Source: Ctenosaura bakeri
Lineage: Eukaryota > Chordata > Lepidosauria > Squamata > Iguanidae
Direction: 5' to 3'
Assembly (NCBI GenBank): GCA_948474755.1
Contig: CAOLHI010000075.1
Location: forward strand, 496,001 to 560,000
DNA length: 64,000 nucleotides
In this document: one piece after another, positions 32,386-43,404 of the stretch
Numbering within the stretch: position 1 is the first letter of the stretch
Layout: every line of letters starts with the position of its first letter
Program-made: the position numbers and the translations under genes
Notes under the pieces: model-generated
Seen by the model: only the letters and a program-made list of their open reading frames with translations
Told to the model about the DNA's origin: nothing
Databases searched by the model: none

Positions 32386-32829
32386 TGCTTCAAAAGGGGG
32401 CAGGGTGGGATAGAGGAGCAGCGACCCCTGTGAAAGGGTCATTCGACCCCCAAAGGGGTCACGACCCACAGGTTGAGAACCGCTGTTTTAACTAGAGTGT
32501 CCATTATTTTCCCTAAATACTCGTTTACCCATACGGGTCTACTATTTCTTACAAAGTTACTATTTATCTTACATGTTATAACAGAACACAATTCCTTTAA
32601 CATTGTACATCACTTATAAATTACTTGTATATAAATAAATTGGATATTAAACATTAACATGAATTACCATTCCAACAATTTGACTATTACCTATTAACTT
32701 ATTTACTATAATTAATCAAATTTTTCTGATTTTCCTTACAATATTTGATTGTATAGCAGAAGTTCCCAGAAAAATTACTATAAATCTGGTTTTACCAAGA
32801 CATTTACCTCACTTAATTCGAAGTCACAA

Positions 32830-35800
32830 TCCCCAGAGAAGCCTTATTTCCCCAAAACTGTTCCCATATAGGTAGTACAATTTTCCAGCTCTTATTGGGT
32901 TGGGGCATAGGTTTTTCTTGCATCAAAATCCGAATTCTATCATATTCTAACATCTCATAAAGTTTCATTGCCCAATCCTCTATATCTGGAGATTCAGCTT
33001 GTTTCCATCATTGTGCATAACTTAACCTTGCAGCTGTAACCATGTATAGTAAGATCCTTTTTTGTGTTTTATCTAGTTTGGGTAAAGAGTCCATTATATT
33101 CAATAAATACAACTGTGGGTTTAATGGAAATTTAATTTCAAATATTTCAGAAATTACTCCATGTATTCCTTCCCAAAATTTTCTAGCTTTCACACAGGTC
33201 CATCATACATGGTAAAAGGTGCCTTTAAGTCCAAATTTCCAACAATTCTCCTTTCAACCCCTTTCAACCCCTTTGCATTTTTGCTAAACGCACTGGTATT
33301 AAATACCATCTATGAATCATTTTGTACAAATTTTCTCTTAAGCTTACTGGTTGTAATAGCTCCCATGTCTGCATCCATGACCTTACCCATGTGTCTAATG
33401 AAATAGGATGACCCATGTTTCTGGCCCATTTTAAGATACTATCCTTAATTATTTCTTGTTTCATATCCGTATCTAATAGTATCTTATAAATTTTTCCCAC
33501 TTTATGATCAACCTCTGTACTCATTACTCTATCAAATTTGTTTTCTTTCATTTCAAATCCATCCAATTTTTCATCTATCTTGAACCTTTCCTTTAATTGT
33601 CCTAATAGTAGCCAATGTGTGGTAAGCCCTTTCTCCCTTAATTCTTCTACTGATTTGAATTGCATAGTTCTGTTCTGGCATTTTAAAGGATCTTTATATG
33701 TAATCCACTTATCTATCCCGGGTTTTTCTCTTTTATAAAATGCTTCATGAGCAGAGACCCATAAAGAGGTTTTTAAATAAAGTCTCCTTTCATATTTTAA
33801 CTATACCCTTAAAAGGCCTCTTCTTATAAGATGGTTTGTAAATCCTTTGTCTACTTTCATTTTTCCATACCATATGTACGCATGCCAGCCAAAGTAGACG
33901 TCTTCCCCTTCAAGTTGTAACAATCTTTGATTCCTTAAATTAATCCATTCCACTACCCATTCTAAACAATTTGCATAATAATATAGTTTTAAATTTGGTA
34001 GGCCCATTCCTGTTCTTTCTTTAGTATACATTAATATTTTTTGTTTTATTCTTGTTTTTTTCTTTTTTCATGTGAAATTCATCAAATCTTTGTTCCACTC
34101 CCTAAAGGGGCTGTCATTTGTTAATATAGATAGATTTTGAAATAAAAAAATTCATTTTAGGCAATATATTCATTTTTATAGCTGCTATCCTACTTAATAC
34201 TGATAATTCCAATTTCTCCCATTTCTCTATTTCTATCTTTATTTCTTTCCACATCCTTTTATAATTGTTATCAAAAAGTTCAGAATTATTTATTATTTAG
34301 CTCTCTGTAATTGTAAAATTAGTTTTTTCCTTTAATTCTTGTTCTTCTGTCTTTGACATGTTTTTTGTTATTATGTAGGTTTTCTCTTTATTAATTTTAA
34401 AGCCTGAAATTTCTCCATGCTGTTGTAAAATGTTTTTTAATGTATTTATATCTTGTAGAGGATTTTCCAATGTTGCTACTAGATCATTTGTGAATACTCT
34501 AATCTTATAGGAATAGTTTCTAATTTTAATTCCTGGGATTTGTTTCTCCTGTTGAATTTTCCTATTTAATATTTCTAATACAATAATAAATAATAGGGGA
34601 GATAATGGACATCCTTGTCTAGTCCCTTTTCTAATAGGTAAAGTTTCAGTTCTCTCTCCATTTACTATTATCTGAGCTTTCTGATTTTCATATATTGATT
34701 GGATCCAGTTTATAAAATTATTCTCTAAATTAATCCTGGTGAACGCCTCTTTCATAAATAACCAATTAACATTATCAAACGCCTTTTCGGCATCTAATAG
34801 TATTAGCGCTAGTTTTTTTCACTATGTCTATGAAAATATTCTAAAATATCTATTACAAATCTAATGTTATTTTTAAGTTGTCTTCTGGGTAGAAATTCGT
34901 TTTGATCGCTATGTATCCAGTCCTATAAGGTCTTTTTTAATCTTTCTGCTAGAATTGATGCAAAAATTTTGTAGTCCACATTTAATAATGATATTGGCCT
35001 GTAATTTTTCATATCTAGATGGTCTTCCCCCTTTTTTGGTAACAAAACAATGTTGGCCTCCACCCATGTCTGGGGAATATCCTCTTTTTCTAGATCTTGG
35101 ATTAATCTGTGAAGTGGACTAACTAATTGTTCTGAAAACATTTTATAATAAAGAGCGGTAAATCCATCTGGACCTGGTGCCTCCCGAGGTCTTAATCTCT
35201 TAATCTCTTAATTGATTCTATAATCTCCTCTTTAGTTATAGGTCTATTCAACTCATACCTTTGTATTTCTGTAATCTCTGATATATCATTCTCTTTCAAA
35301 TACTGTTTTATTTTGTCTATTATTATTCATAAATGCTTTTTTAATTCTTTCTTGTTTAGTGTGCATTTCTTCGCCCTCTCTTATCTCATAAATTATCCTC
35401 TTTTCTCTTTCTTTTTTCAACTTATATGTTAACCATTTATTTGGTTTATTGGCATTAAAAAAATAATTCTGCTGTGTAAATTTTAATTTGTTTGCTATTT
35501 CTTCTGTCATCTCTGTATCTAATTGTTTTTGTAATATTTTAATTTCCTTACTTATACGTCCATTTTGTGGATTAATCTTTAATTCTCCCTCTAGTTGTAT
35601 TATCTCATTTGTAATTTTCTTTTCTTTTTCTTGTTTCTCCTTCTTTCAGTGAGCTTACTGGATGAAAAAACTTCACGGGAAAGCTTTCCCTGCCTCCCAG
35701 ATTGTATTTATTGAGGTACCTTTGTCTAAATTCTCTTTTAAAAAATTTTCTAACTCTCTTTTTGCTCCCTGAATTATTTTCTCATTTTTTAATAGTTTAT

Positions 35801-36460
35801 CTTTCAGCTTCCATATAAACTCCTGACTTTTATCTTCCATTGTAAGAATGATTGGAGTATGGTCAGAAATGGTTCTTGGGAGAGTTTCCATTTTCCTTAA
35901 TTTTATGTCTAGTGTTTTTGACACTGAGAACATGTCAATTCTAGACCACAATTTATGATACTCCAAATAGTATGTATAATCCTCTGCATTTTTATACAAT
36001 CTTCTACAAACATCCATCAACATAAGCATTTCTGACATCTGGAAAAAGGATTTAGGGAGTTTACCTTTCTTTTTCTTATCTTTCGATTTCCCTGTTCTAT
36101 CATTTTCAGGGTTTATCACCCTGTTGAAATGCCCCATCATTATTATCTCTTGATAATTTAACCCAATTATTTTTTGTAGGAGTTTTCTATAAAATTCTCC
36201 TTTATTCTCTAGAGGACCATATACTCCCAGGACTAAGGTTTTATTATTTAATAAATCTAATTCAATTCCTAAATATCTTCCGTTTGGGTCATTAAGGACC
36301 TCTTTAGCTTTATATTTTTTTATTCATGTAGATGGCCACCCCTCTTTTTTTTCTTTTTATTAGTTGTAAAAAGTTCTCCTAATCTTGGATGATTTAATAA
36401 TGTTAAATCTGTATTTTTTATATGGGTTTCTTGTAGACATAGAATTTCACATTTTTGTTG
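32830..36460 (-). pseudogene. L1 ORF2, heavily decayed, reverse strand
   Basis: Read in reverse, pieces in several frames follow the L1 ORF2 order: LQETHIK of the endonuclease (near 36420-36440), LPKSFFQM and SRIDMF (36060-35930), the ISDHTP site (near 35855), then RT pieces including NYRPISLLN (near 35000) and TRQGCPLSPLLF (near 34600), and the C-terminal part (34030-33000). The catalytic box that should read YADD is FTND near 34483-34494, so the polymerase site is lost as well as the frame. Many stops and indels show this copy is much older than the L1 at 24044. Confidence 0.85.
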
Positions 36461-36490
36461 TTTCTTCTTGAGATCTTAGAATTAGGACCA

Positions 36491-36517
36491 AACTTGTTGT
36501 TGTTGTTGTTGTTGTTA
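36491..36517. repeat. (TTG)n tail
   Basis: Nine or so TTG units at the reverse-strand L2 3' end are likely its terminal repeat. Confidence 0.85.
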
Positions 36518-37701
36518 CTATTTTACTTTTTTGTATCTTGACTTTCTCTCAGCAGTGGGATACATGGTGGCTTACATTCAAACAGTGTAAGTTACATACA
36601 TAAAAGTATAAATATAAAATTTAAAAAACAATTAAACAATTTATAGAGTTAAAATATTAAACATTAAAATATTAAACGTTAAAACATTTAATATATTCAA
36701 ATACATTAAAAACAAAATCAATCTTAAAAAACAGAGCCATACAGCATTAAAAGGCCCAAACCTATTTATAAAAACCTGACAGCAAAAAAAATGTTGTAAC
36801 CTGCTGTTGGAAAGAGAGTAAGGATGAGTCCCTCCTGACCTCTGTAGGGAGAGAGTTCCAAGATCGGGGAGCAGCCCTCAAGAAGTCCGTCTCTTTTGTT
36901 CCTACTAAATGCACCTGAGAAGGACAGAGAATAGGGTCTCTCCACATGATCTTAAGGCTCTAATGGGCTCATAAAGGGCAGTACTGACTTTCAGATAACC
37001 TGGGTCCAAGCTTTATAGGGCCTTATAGGTCAAAACCAACATTTTAAACTGAATCCAGAAAGAGACTGGCAGCCAGCAGAGCTGTTGCAACAAGGTAGTT
37101 GTGTGCTTCCTGTAGCCAGCCTCAGTTAACAACCTGATTGCAGCTTTTTGGTCCAACTGGAGATTCTGAGCACTTTTCAAATGCAGATCCATATAGAGTG
37201 CATTACAGTGATCCAAGAGGGATGTAACCAAGTCATGTACTACCATGGCCAGATCTGACTTCTCTAGGAAGGGGCATAGTTGGCACATAACCTTTAACAG
37301 TGTAAAAGTACTCCTGGTTACTGCTGAAACATGGGACTCCAGGATCAGAGCTGAATCCAGGAGTACCCCCAAACTGCAAACCTGTGATTTTGGGGGGAGT
37401 GTAACCCCATCTAACACAGGTTGAATCCTTATTCCCAGATCTGTCTTTTGATTGACCTGGAATACCTCTGCTTTGTCTGAACTGTTTCCATTTGTTTGCC
37501 CTCATTACAGCTGCCAGACACTGGTTTAACACAGGAACTACTTCTCTGGAATTAGGTGGAAAGGAGTAATGAGCTAGTATCATCAGCATACCAGTGACAC
37601 CTGACCCTAAAACTCTGGACAACCTTTTCTAGATGTTAAATAGCATAGTGGACAAAAGTCAACCCTGAGGGACTCCATAGGCCAATGGACAGGAATCCTT
37701 C

Positions 37702-38569
37702 TGTTATCATGGTTATGATATGTCTGGTGAGAGCACAAGACATCCTTTTGATATCAAATAATTTGGCCTTTGCTTGACCTTTCTCTGCCACCCTACTCCA
37801 CGTGTTTGCAGAGGTACCTCGGACAAGCACGTATGGGCACGGCCGTTAATGGTTGTACATTCCAAAACCCCATTCAGGCAGGCAACTTAAGCCTCTCTGT
37901 TGCTTTAGGGAAAAACCTCCCTGCAAACCGGCTCTGCTCAGCGCATGTTCACACAAAGCTGCATGGCCGAGAGCCGAGCCATTCCTTTGTATCAGGCTAT
38001 TAACAAACTTCCTAGGATTGTCTTAAGAGCTAAACCCATCATGCAAAACCTGACCTTTTCCAACTCCTTTGTCCAACTCCAAATTTCCTTTGTTCTCACC
38101 GAACATAACATAGCCTGTAGGTAAAATCCACCCTATAAAAGATCCCCACTTTTGGGATGTCTTCGGACTACTTTGGACTTCTATCCCGCCTTGCTGCTGG
38201 TCCTCTAAGGAAACTCCCCTCAGCGAGCCCCGCTGAGCTTTCTTCCCCGGAACCCCGCTTCTCTCCAGGACTACGAGACCAGGTGTCATATTGCTCTTCC
38301 CGAAAAGCTCTCCGTTTCTATTTCTCAGTTAGTTAGTTTATGTCTTTTCTTGTGTGTTTCTTGTCTTTAATAAAATATTGTTTGTTACTTTGAAAATCTT
38401 ATCTAGCCACTCTCTGACCTGACGCTGTATACATTGGGTTAAAGATCCTTGCTAAAGTTACCCTGCCTCTCATTTAGCTGAGAGAGTGCTCGAGTTAAAT
38501 TCCCCCGACATGTGTTTTTATTTGGTAATTTGGGCGCCCCTCCCGGGACCCCCAAAATACAGGGTAACA
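37702..38569 (+). mobile_element. Solo LTR (copy C)
   Basis: The 868-bp LTR runs from TGTTATCATGG to GGGTAACA and is flanked by the 4-bp duplication CTTC (37698-37701 and 38570-38573). TATAAAA is at 38134-38140 and AATAAA at 38369-38374. It shares the TTTTGATATCAAAT block and the ACTCCACGTGTTTGC stretch with LTR A. It sits in the reverse-strand L2. Confidence 0.92.
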
Positions 38570-38658
38570 CTTCTAGCACTACCTGAGAGTCACTCTCCAA
38601 AAAAGAATAAAGTCATTGTAGAACAATACCTCCTAGCCCCATTCCAGTAAGGGAACTC

Positions 38659-39526
38659 TGTTACCCCCTTGGCAGACTCCATCCTGGAGGGATATAAAAT
38701 TAATATAAAATATGCCTTCTATGCCAGAGAGGTTGCCTGGGTGTGTGCATAGACAAATAGCTCAAACGACCAGACCTAGGACAAGACCAGGAAAATCTTC
38801 AGTCACATTTCCAAAGGAGACCTCAGGCTAGACACTTCCACAAGAACAAAGGGTCCTCAGCCACAAAAGCCAACTTGAGGGGATTATTGAGTATTCCCCA
38901 GGTTGAACAACTCTGACTTCAGTGAATCCTACAAGGGCAAGGTCCATTTACATGATCCAATCATGCAAACCATTAAAGTTACTATTGTGTGGCATTTTTC
39001 CTTCTATTTTGGCCATTGTTCTTCCTAGGAAAGGGCCTGCCCCCAAGCTACATTCTGCCCTATAAGTAGTCTCCATTTTCAAGACACTCTTCAGAGAACT
39101 CCCTGCCATGCTAGCAGATCGGCACTCTGTTAGTCGAGTGCTCCCCTCAGCCGCCTCTCTTCACTGAGCTCTGTCCTTCTAGCCACTTCCCAGACTGAAG
39201 ACTTCTGGACAGGTGCAGTATCACTGCCTTTACACCCTCTTGCTATATCTCCTATATGTTTTCACCTCTTTCCCTTCTTGATAGGCCTTATGCGCGTGAG
39301 TGACTGTGTTGATGCGTGAGAACATATTTGTTAAGAAAATCCATTTATCAGTAAGATTGTCTGGTTTTTTGCTTGGTCTGGCCCTGTAAAAGTTGGGCTG
39401 GAGGTCTTGCTGGGTTACCCTGCCCCTCATTTTGCCACACCAGTGCTCAGCTAATTTCCCCAATCTTTGCATTTTTTGGAACAAATCAAAGTGTCCCCCA
39501 GGGGACCCCTAGAAGTCAGGGTAACA
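38659..39526 (+). mobile_element. Solo LTR (copy D), more diverged
   Basis: TGTTACCCCC (38659) to AGGGTAACA (39526), also 868 bp. It has the family's TATA position (TATAAG at 39061), the GACAGGTG block, the GGGTTACCCTGCCCCTC block and the GGGGACCCC end. The flanks ACTC and ACTA differ by one base. No AATAAA survives. L2 coding sense is continuous across it. Confidence 0.82.
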
Positions 39527-39604
39527 ACTAATAAGGATACTATGGTAAATGGTATTGAAAGCTGCTAAAAGGTTCAACAGAATTAAAAGGGACACACTCC
39601 ATGT

Positions 39605-40177
39605 GACAGAGTTCTAGGGGTGTGGCTATCCAGAGCACCAAAGCAGCCTAGAAATAAGTTTCCAGGCAACCAAGAACAGCTCCTCAGGAAAGAAACCCAG
39701 CCCAGTAGTGTGTGGGTGGGGTTGGTGGCTGAGAAGAAAATATACATAAAGGTAAACACTGATTTTATTTTTGGCTGTCTTTCAGTGAGACTTTTAGTCA
39801 GAGAAAACTCTGGAGTAAAGTTCCTCAATCAGGGAGGGTGACTGTCTGGGAAGGGCTTCAATCTCAGTGAAAGTATAGTGAGAGGCAGAAGAGTAATTAA
39901 GCCATCATAGAATCTGACCAGAAAGTGTGACCTAGGTTGGGGGTTGAGGCTTTAGTGAGAGTGTATCAAAGGGCTGCTTATGATACTTGTGCTTATATGA
40001 GAATTTAAAGATATAAGGAAACCATCTAAAAATACTCTGAAGAACTGTATTAATTTTGACCTGCATATGAACTCCAATATTTTGTTCTAAATAAATAAAT
40101 AAATCTAAATAAATATTACAATTTATTTTTACACAATCTGACTTGGCTGAGGTGTATACAGTATTTAAAGACACATA
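39605..40177. other. Unidentified insert in the L2
   Basis: About 570 bases lie between L2 coding DNA and the MITE at 40178. It holds an AAATAAAT run near 40090 but no frame or recognised family. It may be a separate older insertion into which the MITE landed. Confidence 0.4.
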
Positions 40178-40599
40178 GGCCCTTTTCGCACCTTACCCTT
40201 TCATGGAGCTGGGGTGCAAGGCTTGCGTGAGCAGCCTCCAGCGAGAGGCTCTCACATCCCAGTCCCATCGACTCTGCAGCTGCTTCCTGGTCATGCAAGT
40301 GTCCCGCTTCTTCTTTTTGCAGTGCAGCCTGGGACCTTTCCCAGGCTGCACTGCACAGGAAGCACGGCTGGCCCAGCTCCCAAGACTCCGCATGCAAGGT
40401 AAGTGCGCGCGAGGCCCCGGAGCAATGCGCGACCATGCAGCATTTTCAGCTTCGAGCTGAAAATGAAAAAAATGCATGTGTGGTCCGCATCAGGCCCTTG
40501 AGTGTCATGCAAATGTGAGTGCGTCGTATGGACCATTTCTCACATTTATGCGACACTCAAGGGGCCCTTTCGCTTCAGAAATGTCGTGCTAAAAGGGCC
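40178..40599. mobile_element. MITE-like transposon, 422 bp, ATA duplication
   Basis: The ends GGCCCTTTTCGCACC and GTCGTGCTAAAAGGGCC are inverted repeats flanked by ATA (40175-40177 and 40600-40602). A subterminal hairpin is formed by CTTGAGTGTC...GACACTCAAG (about 40497-40561), and a second by CAGTGCAGCCTGGGA and its complement (about 40320-40355). No transposase is present. Confidence 0.85.
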
Positions 40600-41199
40600 A
40601 TAGAAGACAAGCTACCTGTCAAATTCATCCACCAAGGCAACCAGAGCTGTTTCTGCTCCATAACCAGGTCTGAAACCAGGCTGAAATGCTTCTAGATAAT
40701 CTATCTCATCCAGAAACCCCTGGAGTTGAGAAGACGTAAGTTTAGACACTGGCCTATAGTTATGTAGTACACTAGGATTCAGGGAATTTTTTTCAGAAGA
40801 GGTCTTACTACATACTCCTTCAGGCATGTTGAGCCTGAAGGCATGTTGAGCCTTGTTATAAAGAGGCATTAATCATTTCCTTTACCCATTCAGCAGTCCC
40901 CTTCTGGCTGTTTATTAACCAGACAGAGCAAGGGTCTAGTACACATGTGGTGGCTTTCACTTCCCCAAGGATGCTGTCCACATCCTCAGCTGCAATACTT
41001 ACGAAGATCCAATTTCTAATCAAACTTCACCCCAGGACGCTTTTATAGGAGAGAGAACATCAGATATAAAGCATCTTAAATATAAAGGCTTATTTATCTG
41101 AGAAGATAGTCATCCCAGACTGAAAACAAGGGAAGAATGTAAGATTCAAGGACTGTAATTCCGATGATTTGCTTGTAAACAGAAAGCTTTTGAAAAATT

Positions 41200-42740
41200 C
41201 AAAATGGACTTTACGTTACAACATATTGAGAAGGAGCAAAACAAAATTGGATGAAATATAGACTCAAAAGCAACCAAAAGCTATATAGGATCACATTGGA
41301 AAGTGAATTGGAAGTAATTAAAAATTGTACAATCAAATGGTCACAAAACATTGGGTACACAATAGAATTGGAGAGATAGCAAAGAACATGGAATAAAGAC
41401 CTTAAACAAATTCACCTTAAACATTGGGTGAAAAGAAAATTATTACAAAATGTTATAGTGATGGTATATAATGCAAAAAAAAAAGAAAAAAAAAGCTTAA
41501 GATATATAAAAAGGGAGGCATGACTGGCATGAAACTGCTGGAAATGTGAGGTGAGCAAAGGAACCTTCTTCCACATGTTGTAGACATGTCCTGTAGCCAA
41601 GAGTTATTGCAAACAAATACATACAATACTTGGGAATATGCTAGGTATACAATTTTAATTAAAGCCTGAAACATATTTATTGAATATGTTTGATGACTAC
41701 TCAACAATCAAGAAAAATTCTAAATTACTGTTGATTACTTTGATTACTTTGACCGGAATCATTTCCACATAAAAATAGAAAAATAAAGAAATACTGCTGA
41801 TAGGAGATTTGCTCATAAAATTTTTAGATATGATGGAGATGGAGAAATGAAGTGCCCTAGTAAAAGATAAATCACTACAACGACTTGAGAATAAGTGGAA
41901 ACCAATTATAGAATATATTGAAAATGCTTGGAAAAATAAAGACTTAGGTCATTTCTGCATGGGGCAAAGGAATTGCCCTGTGCCGCTACCTACTGGACTT
42001 TCCGGCTCCCCGGTCCAGTCCATGCCGCTCCGGTGCAGTGCGTGCTCGTTGATATGCACTGCTCCAGCATCCCAAATGGCGACTTCCGGTTGGTCAAGGG
42101 TCTCGACCAACCGCTGAAGCTCACCAGCCTAAAGCCTGCCCCCAGCAGATCGCAGGCTTGCATTGGGGCGAGCCTGTGAATCTGCATAAGGGAGGAGGCT
42201 CACAGTGGTGCACTCCATGCTTTTGAAAGACCTGTTTTTAATGTTCTTTCAAAAGCACACTGGACAACCACTTGGGGTCGTTCCGGAGTGGGCTGAGGTG
42301 CAGATCTACGTTAAGTAGGTCCAACCCAGTCCACTCCCAGGTGCAAACCTCCTCCTTGGAGGACGGACTGCACCATTTTAAAAACTCCATGTGGAAATGG
42401 CCAAAGAAAACTAAACTAAAAGTTAAAATTAGCTATTCTACATTCTACATTCTACATTTGAGGAAAATATTAATATATGGGGAGTGTAACTGACAAAAAG
42501 ATTGATGATGAGAAATAGATAATACTTTAAGGTATAAATCCAATGTGAAATCCACTAAAATTGAAGACTTGAAGAGGGAAGATGGGAAGGAAGTGAGAGG
42601 GGGAAGGGAATTTTGATTTCTTGTAAGTTGTAACTATAGAAAAGAAGGAATGTTGATAAAGATGTCTTGTTTATTTTTGGATATGTCCTAATTAAATAAT
42701 AACAATAACAATAGTAATAAAATATTAACAATAAATATCC
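41200..42740 (+). pseudogene. L1 ORF2 3' remnant, interrupted by a MITE
   Basis: From about 41280 a forward frame with stops reads L1 ORF2 C-terminal sequence: IKWSQNIGYTIELER, then the knuckle region around 41530-41590 ending in a PHVVDMSC-like stretch, and after 41840 LQRLENKWKPIIEYIENAW. The 3' UTR continues after the MITE at 41947-42402 and ends in AT-rich DNA near 42740. Only the last third of ORF2 remains. It is degraded to a degree similar to the reverse L1. Confidence 0.75.
41947..42402. mobile_element. MITE-like transposon, 456 bp, in the L1 remnant
   Basis: The ends GGTCATTTCTGCATG and CATGTGGAAATGGCC are inverted repeats. The interior contains, in opposite orientation, blocks shared with 13995 and 48350 (TTCCGGTTGGTC, CGCAGGCTTGCATTGG). 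The flanking trinucleotides TTA and AAA no longer match. Confidence 0.78.
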
Positions 42741-43314
42741 TACATAATCATAATCCACCTTAACTGCCAGCAATTCCCCAGCCCACCTTAAGAGCCAGCA
42801 GCTGGATCAAGTGAAAGAGATCTGTTCACCTTTTGATCAGGGCACAGGCAAGATGCTCTTCCACTGAATGAGGCTGCAGCAATCAGAAGCAGGATCCCTG
42901 TCACAAATTCTTGTTGCTTGCTCACTTGGAGTTGCCCTGTAAGCAAATGTGTGAAGTTTTGAAGTGAAGCACTCCTTTTCTCACAGTTTCTTAGGAGTGT
43001 GAAGATGTTTCTTTTATTTGGACTGCCCAGAACAATGAATTTTCTTTCCATCTCAAGAAAAGTCTCCCTGCTCAGTGGCAATTAGCAAGCTTCTATTAGT
43101 GCCAATGAAAGCTTACTGAGGCAGGGAGGTTGAAGAAGGAGGATGGGTGCTGTGGATCCAGTTGGGAGACCCTGCAGGTATCTTTCAGCCTGCTGGTTAG
43201 AGGTTCCCCAAGTCTGAATTAGAGGGGAACACCATTGATTATAGAGTTAATGCACCCATCTTGACCTTGAATAAAGCACAGGCATGAGACAAAACAATGA
43301 ATAATTTTACCTTT
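42741..43314. other. Unassigned DNA
   Basis: No gene or recognised repeat is seen. Confidence 0.4.
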
Positions 43315-43375
43315 CCTTCCTTCCTTCCTTCCTTCCTTCCTTCCTTCCTTCCTTCCTTCCTTCCTTCCTTCCTTT
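43315..43375. repeat. (TTCC)n microsatellite
   Basis: About 15 uninterrupted TTCC units. Confidence 0.97.
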
Positions 43376-43404
43376 TAAATCCTGGTTATCCCCTTCTCAA
43401 AGAC

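Larger units (their letters stand above)
23740..32485. mobile_element. SPIN-like hAT transposon carrying a GC-rich segment, a SINE and an L1
   Basis: The left end CAGTGGTTCTCAACC and the right end GGTTGAGAACCGCTG are inverted repeats with one mismatch. The flanks are the perfect 8-bp duplication TTTTAACT (23732-23739 and 32486-32493), which is diagnostic of hAT insertion. The left subterminal part (CCTAATGCCGCGACCCTTTA, CATAAAATTATTTTCGTTGC) and the right one (GACCCCCAAAGGGGTCACGA) match what is known of SPIN (Space Invaders) elements. Minus the L1 and its duplication, it is about 1.7 kb. No transposase is present, so it is non-autonomous. Confidence 0.88.
23430..36480 (-). mobile_element. 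Old L1 LINE, reverse strand, split by the SPIN-like element
   Basis: The ORF2 remains run from about 36460 (endonuclease) down to about 32830 (C-terminus). The 3' UTR continues to 32494 and, after removal of the hAT insertion with its duplicated TTTTAACT, resumes at 23739 and ends in a TA repeat near 23440-23470. The combined 3' UTR of about 600 bases matches the length of that in the younger L1 here. The element starts a few codons inside ORF2, so ORF1 and the 5' UTR are missing. Confidence 0.75.
36762..40869 (-). pseudogene. L2 ORF2 reverse transcriptase, decayed and interrupted
   Basis: Pieces in order on the reverse strand: the YRPVS fingers motif and FRPGYGAETAL (40869-40612); the palm box around LLNLLAAFNT, where both usual aspartates are now Asn (near 39560); the thumb-side GMGLGGIVLQ stretch between the two LTRs (38570-38658); the catalytic YADD (37579-37590); the LGVLLDSALILESH and LVTSLLDHCNALY stretches (37417-37190); and the C-terminal RAAPRSWNSLPTEVR (near 36870). 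Stops and shifts lie between these pieces. The protein is non-functional, but the order leaves no doubt about the family. Confidence 0.88.
36487..41070 (-). mobile_element. L2-type LINE, reverse strand, split by three insertions
   Basis: On the reverse strand the L2 ORF2 runs from about 41000 to 36760 and its 3' UTR ends in a (CAA)n tail (36491-36517 on this strand as TTG). It is interrupted by LTR D (38659-39526), LTR C (37702-38569) and a composite insert (about 39605-40602). The coding sense resumes exactly across each insertion, so all three are younger. Confidence 0.85.

Noticed and set aside
31103..32469. Many long open frames on both strands in the GC-rich block
   Set aside because: Open frames are expected in CpG-rich DNA because stop codons are AT-rich. 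None shows a domain or stands out in more than one overlapping frame, and the Ala/Pro/Gly runs follow the base composition.
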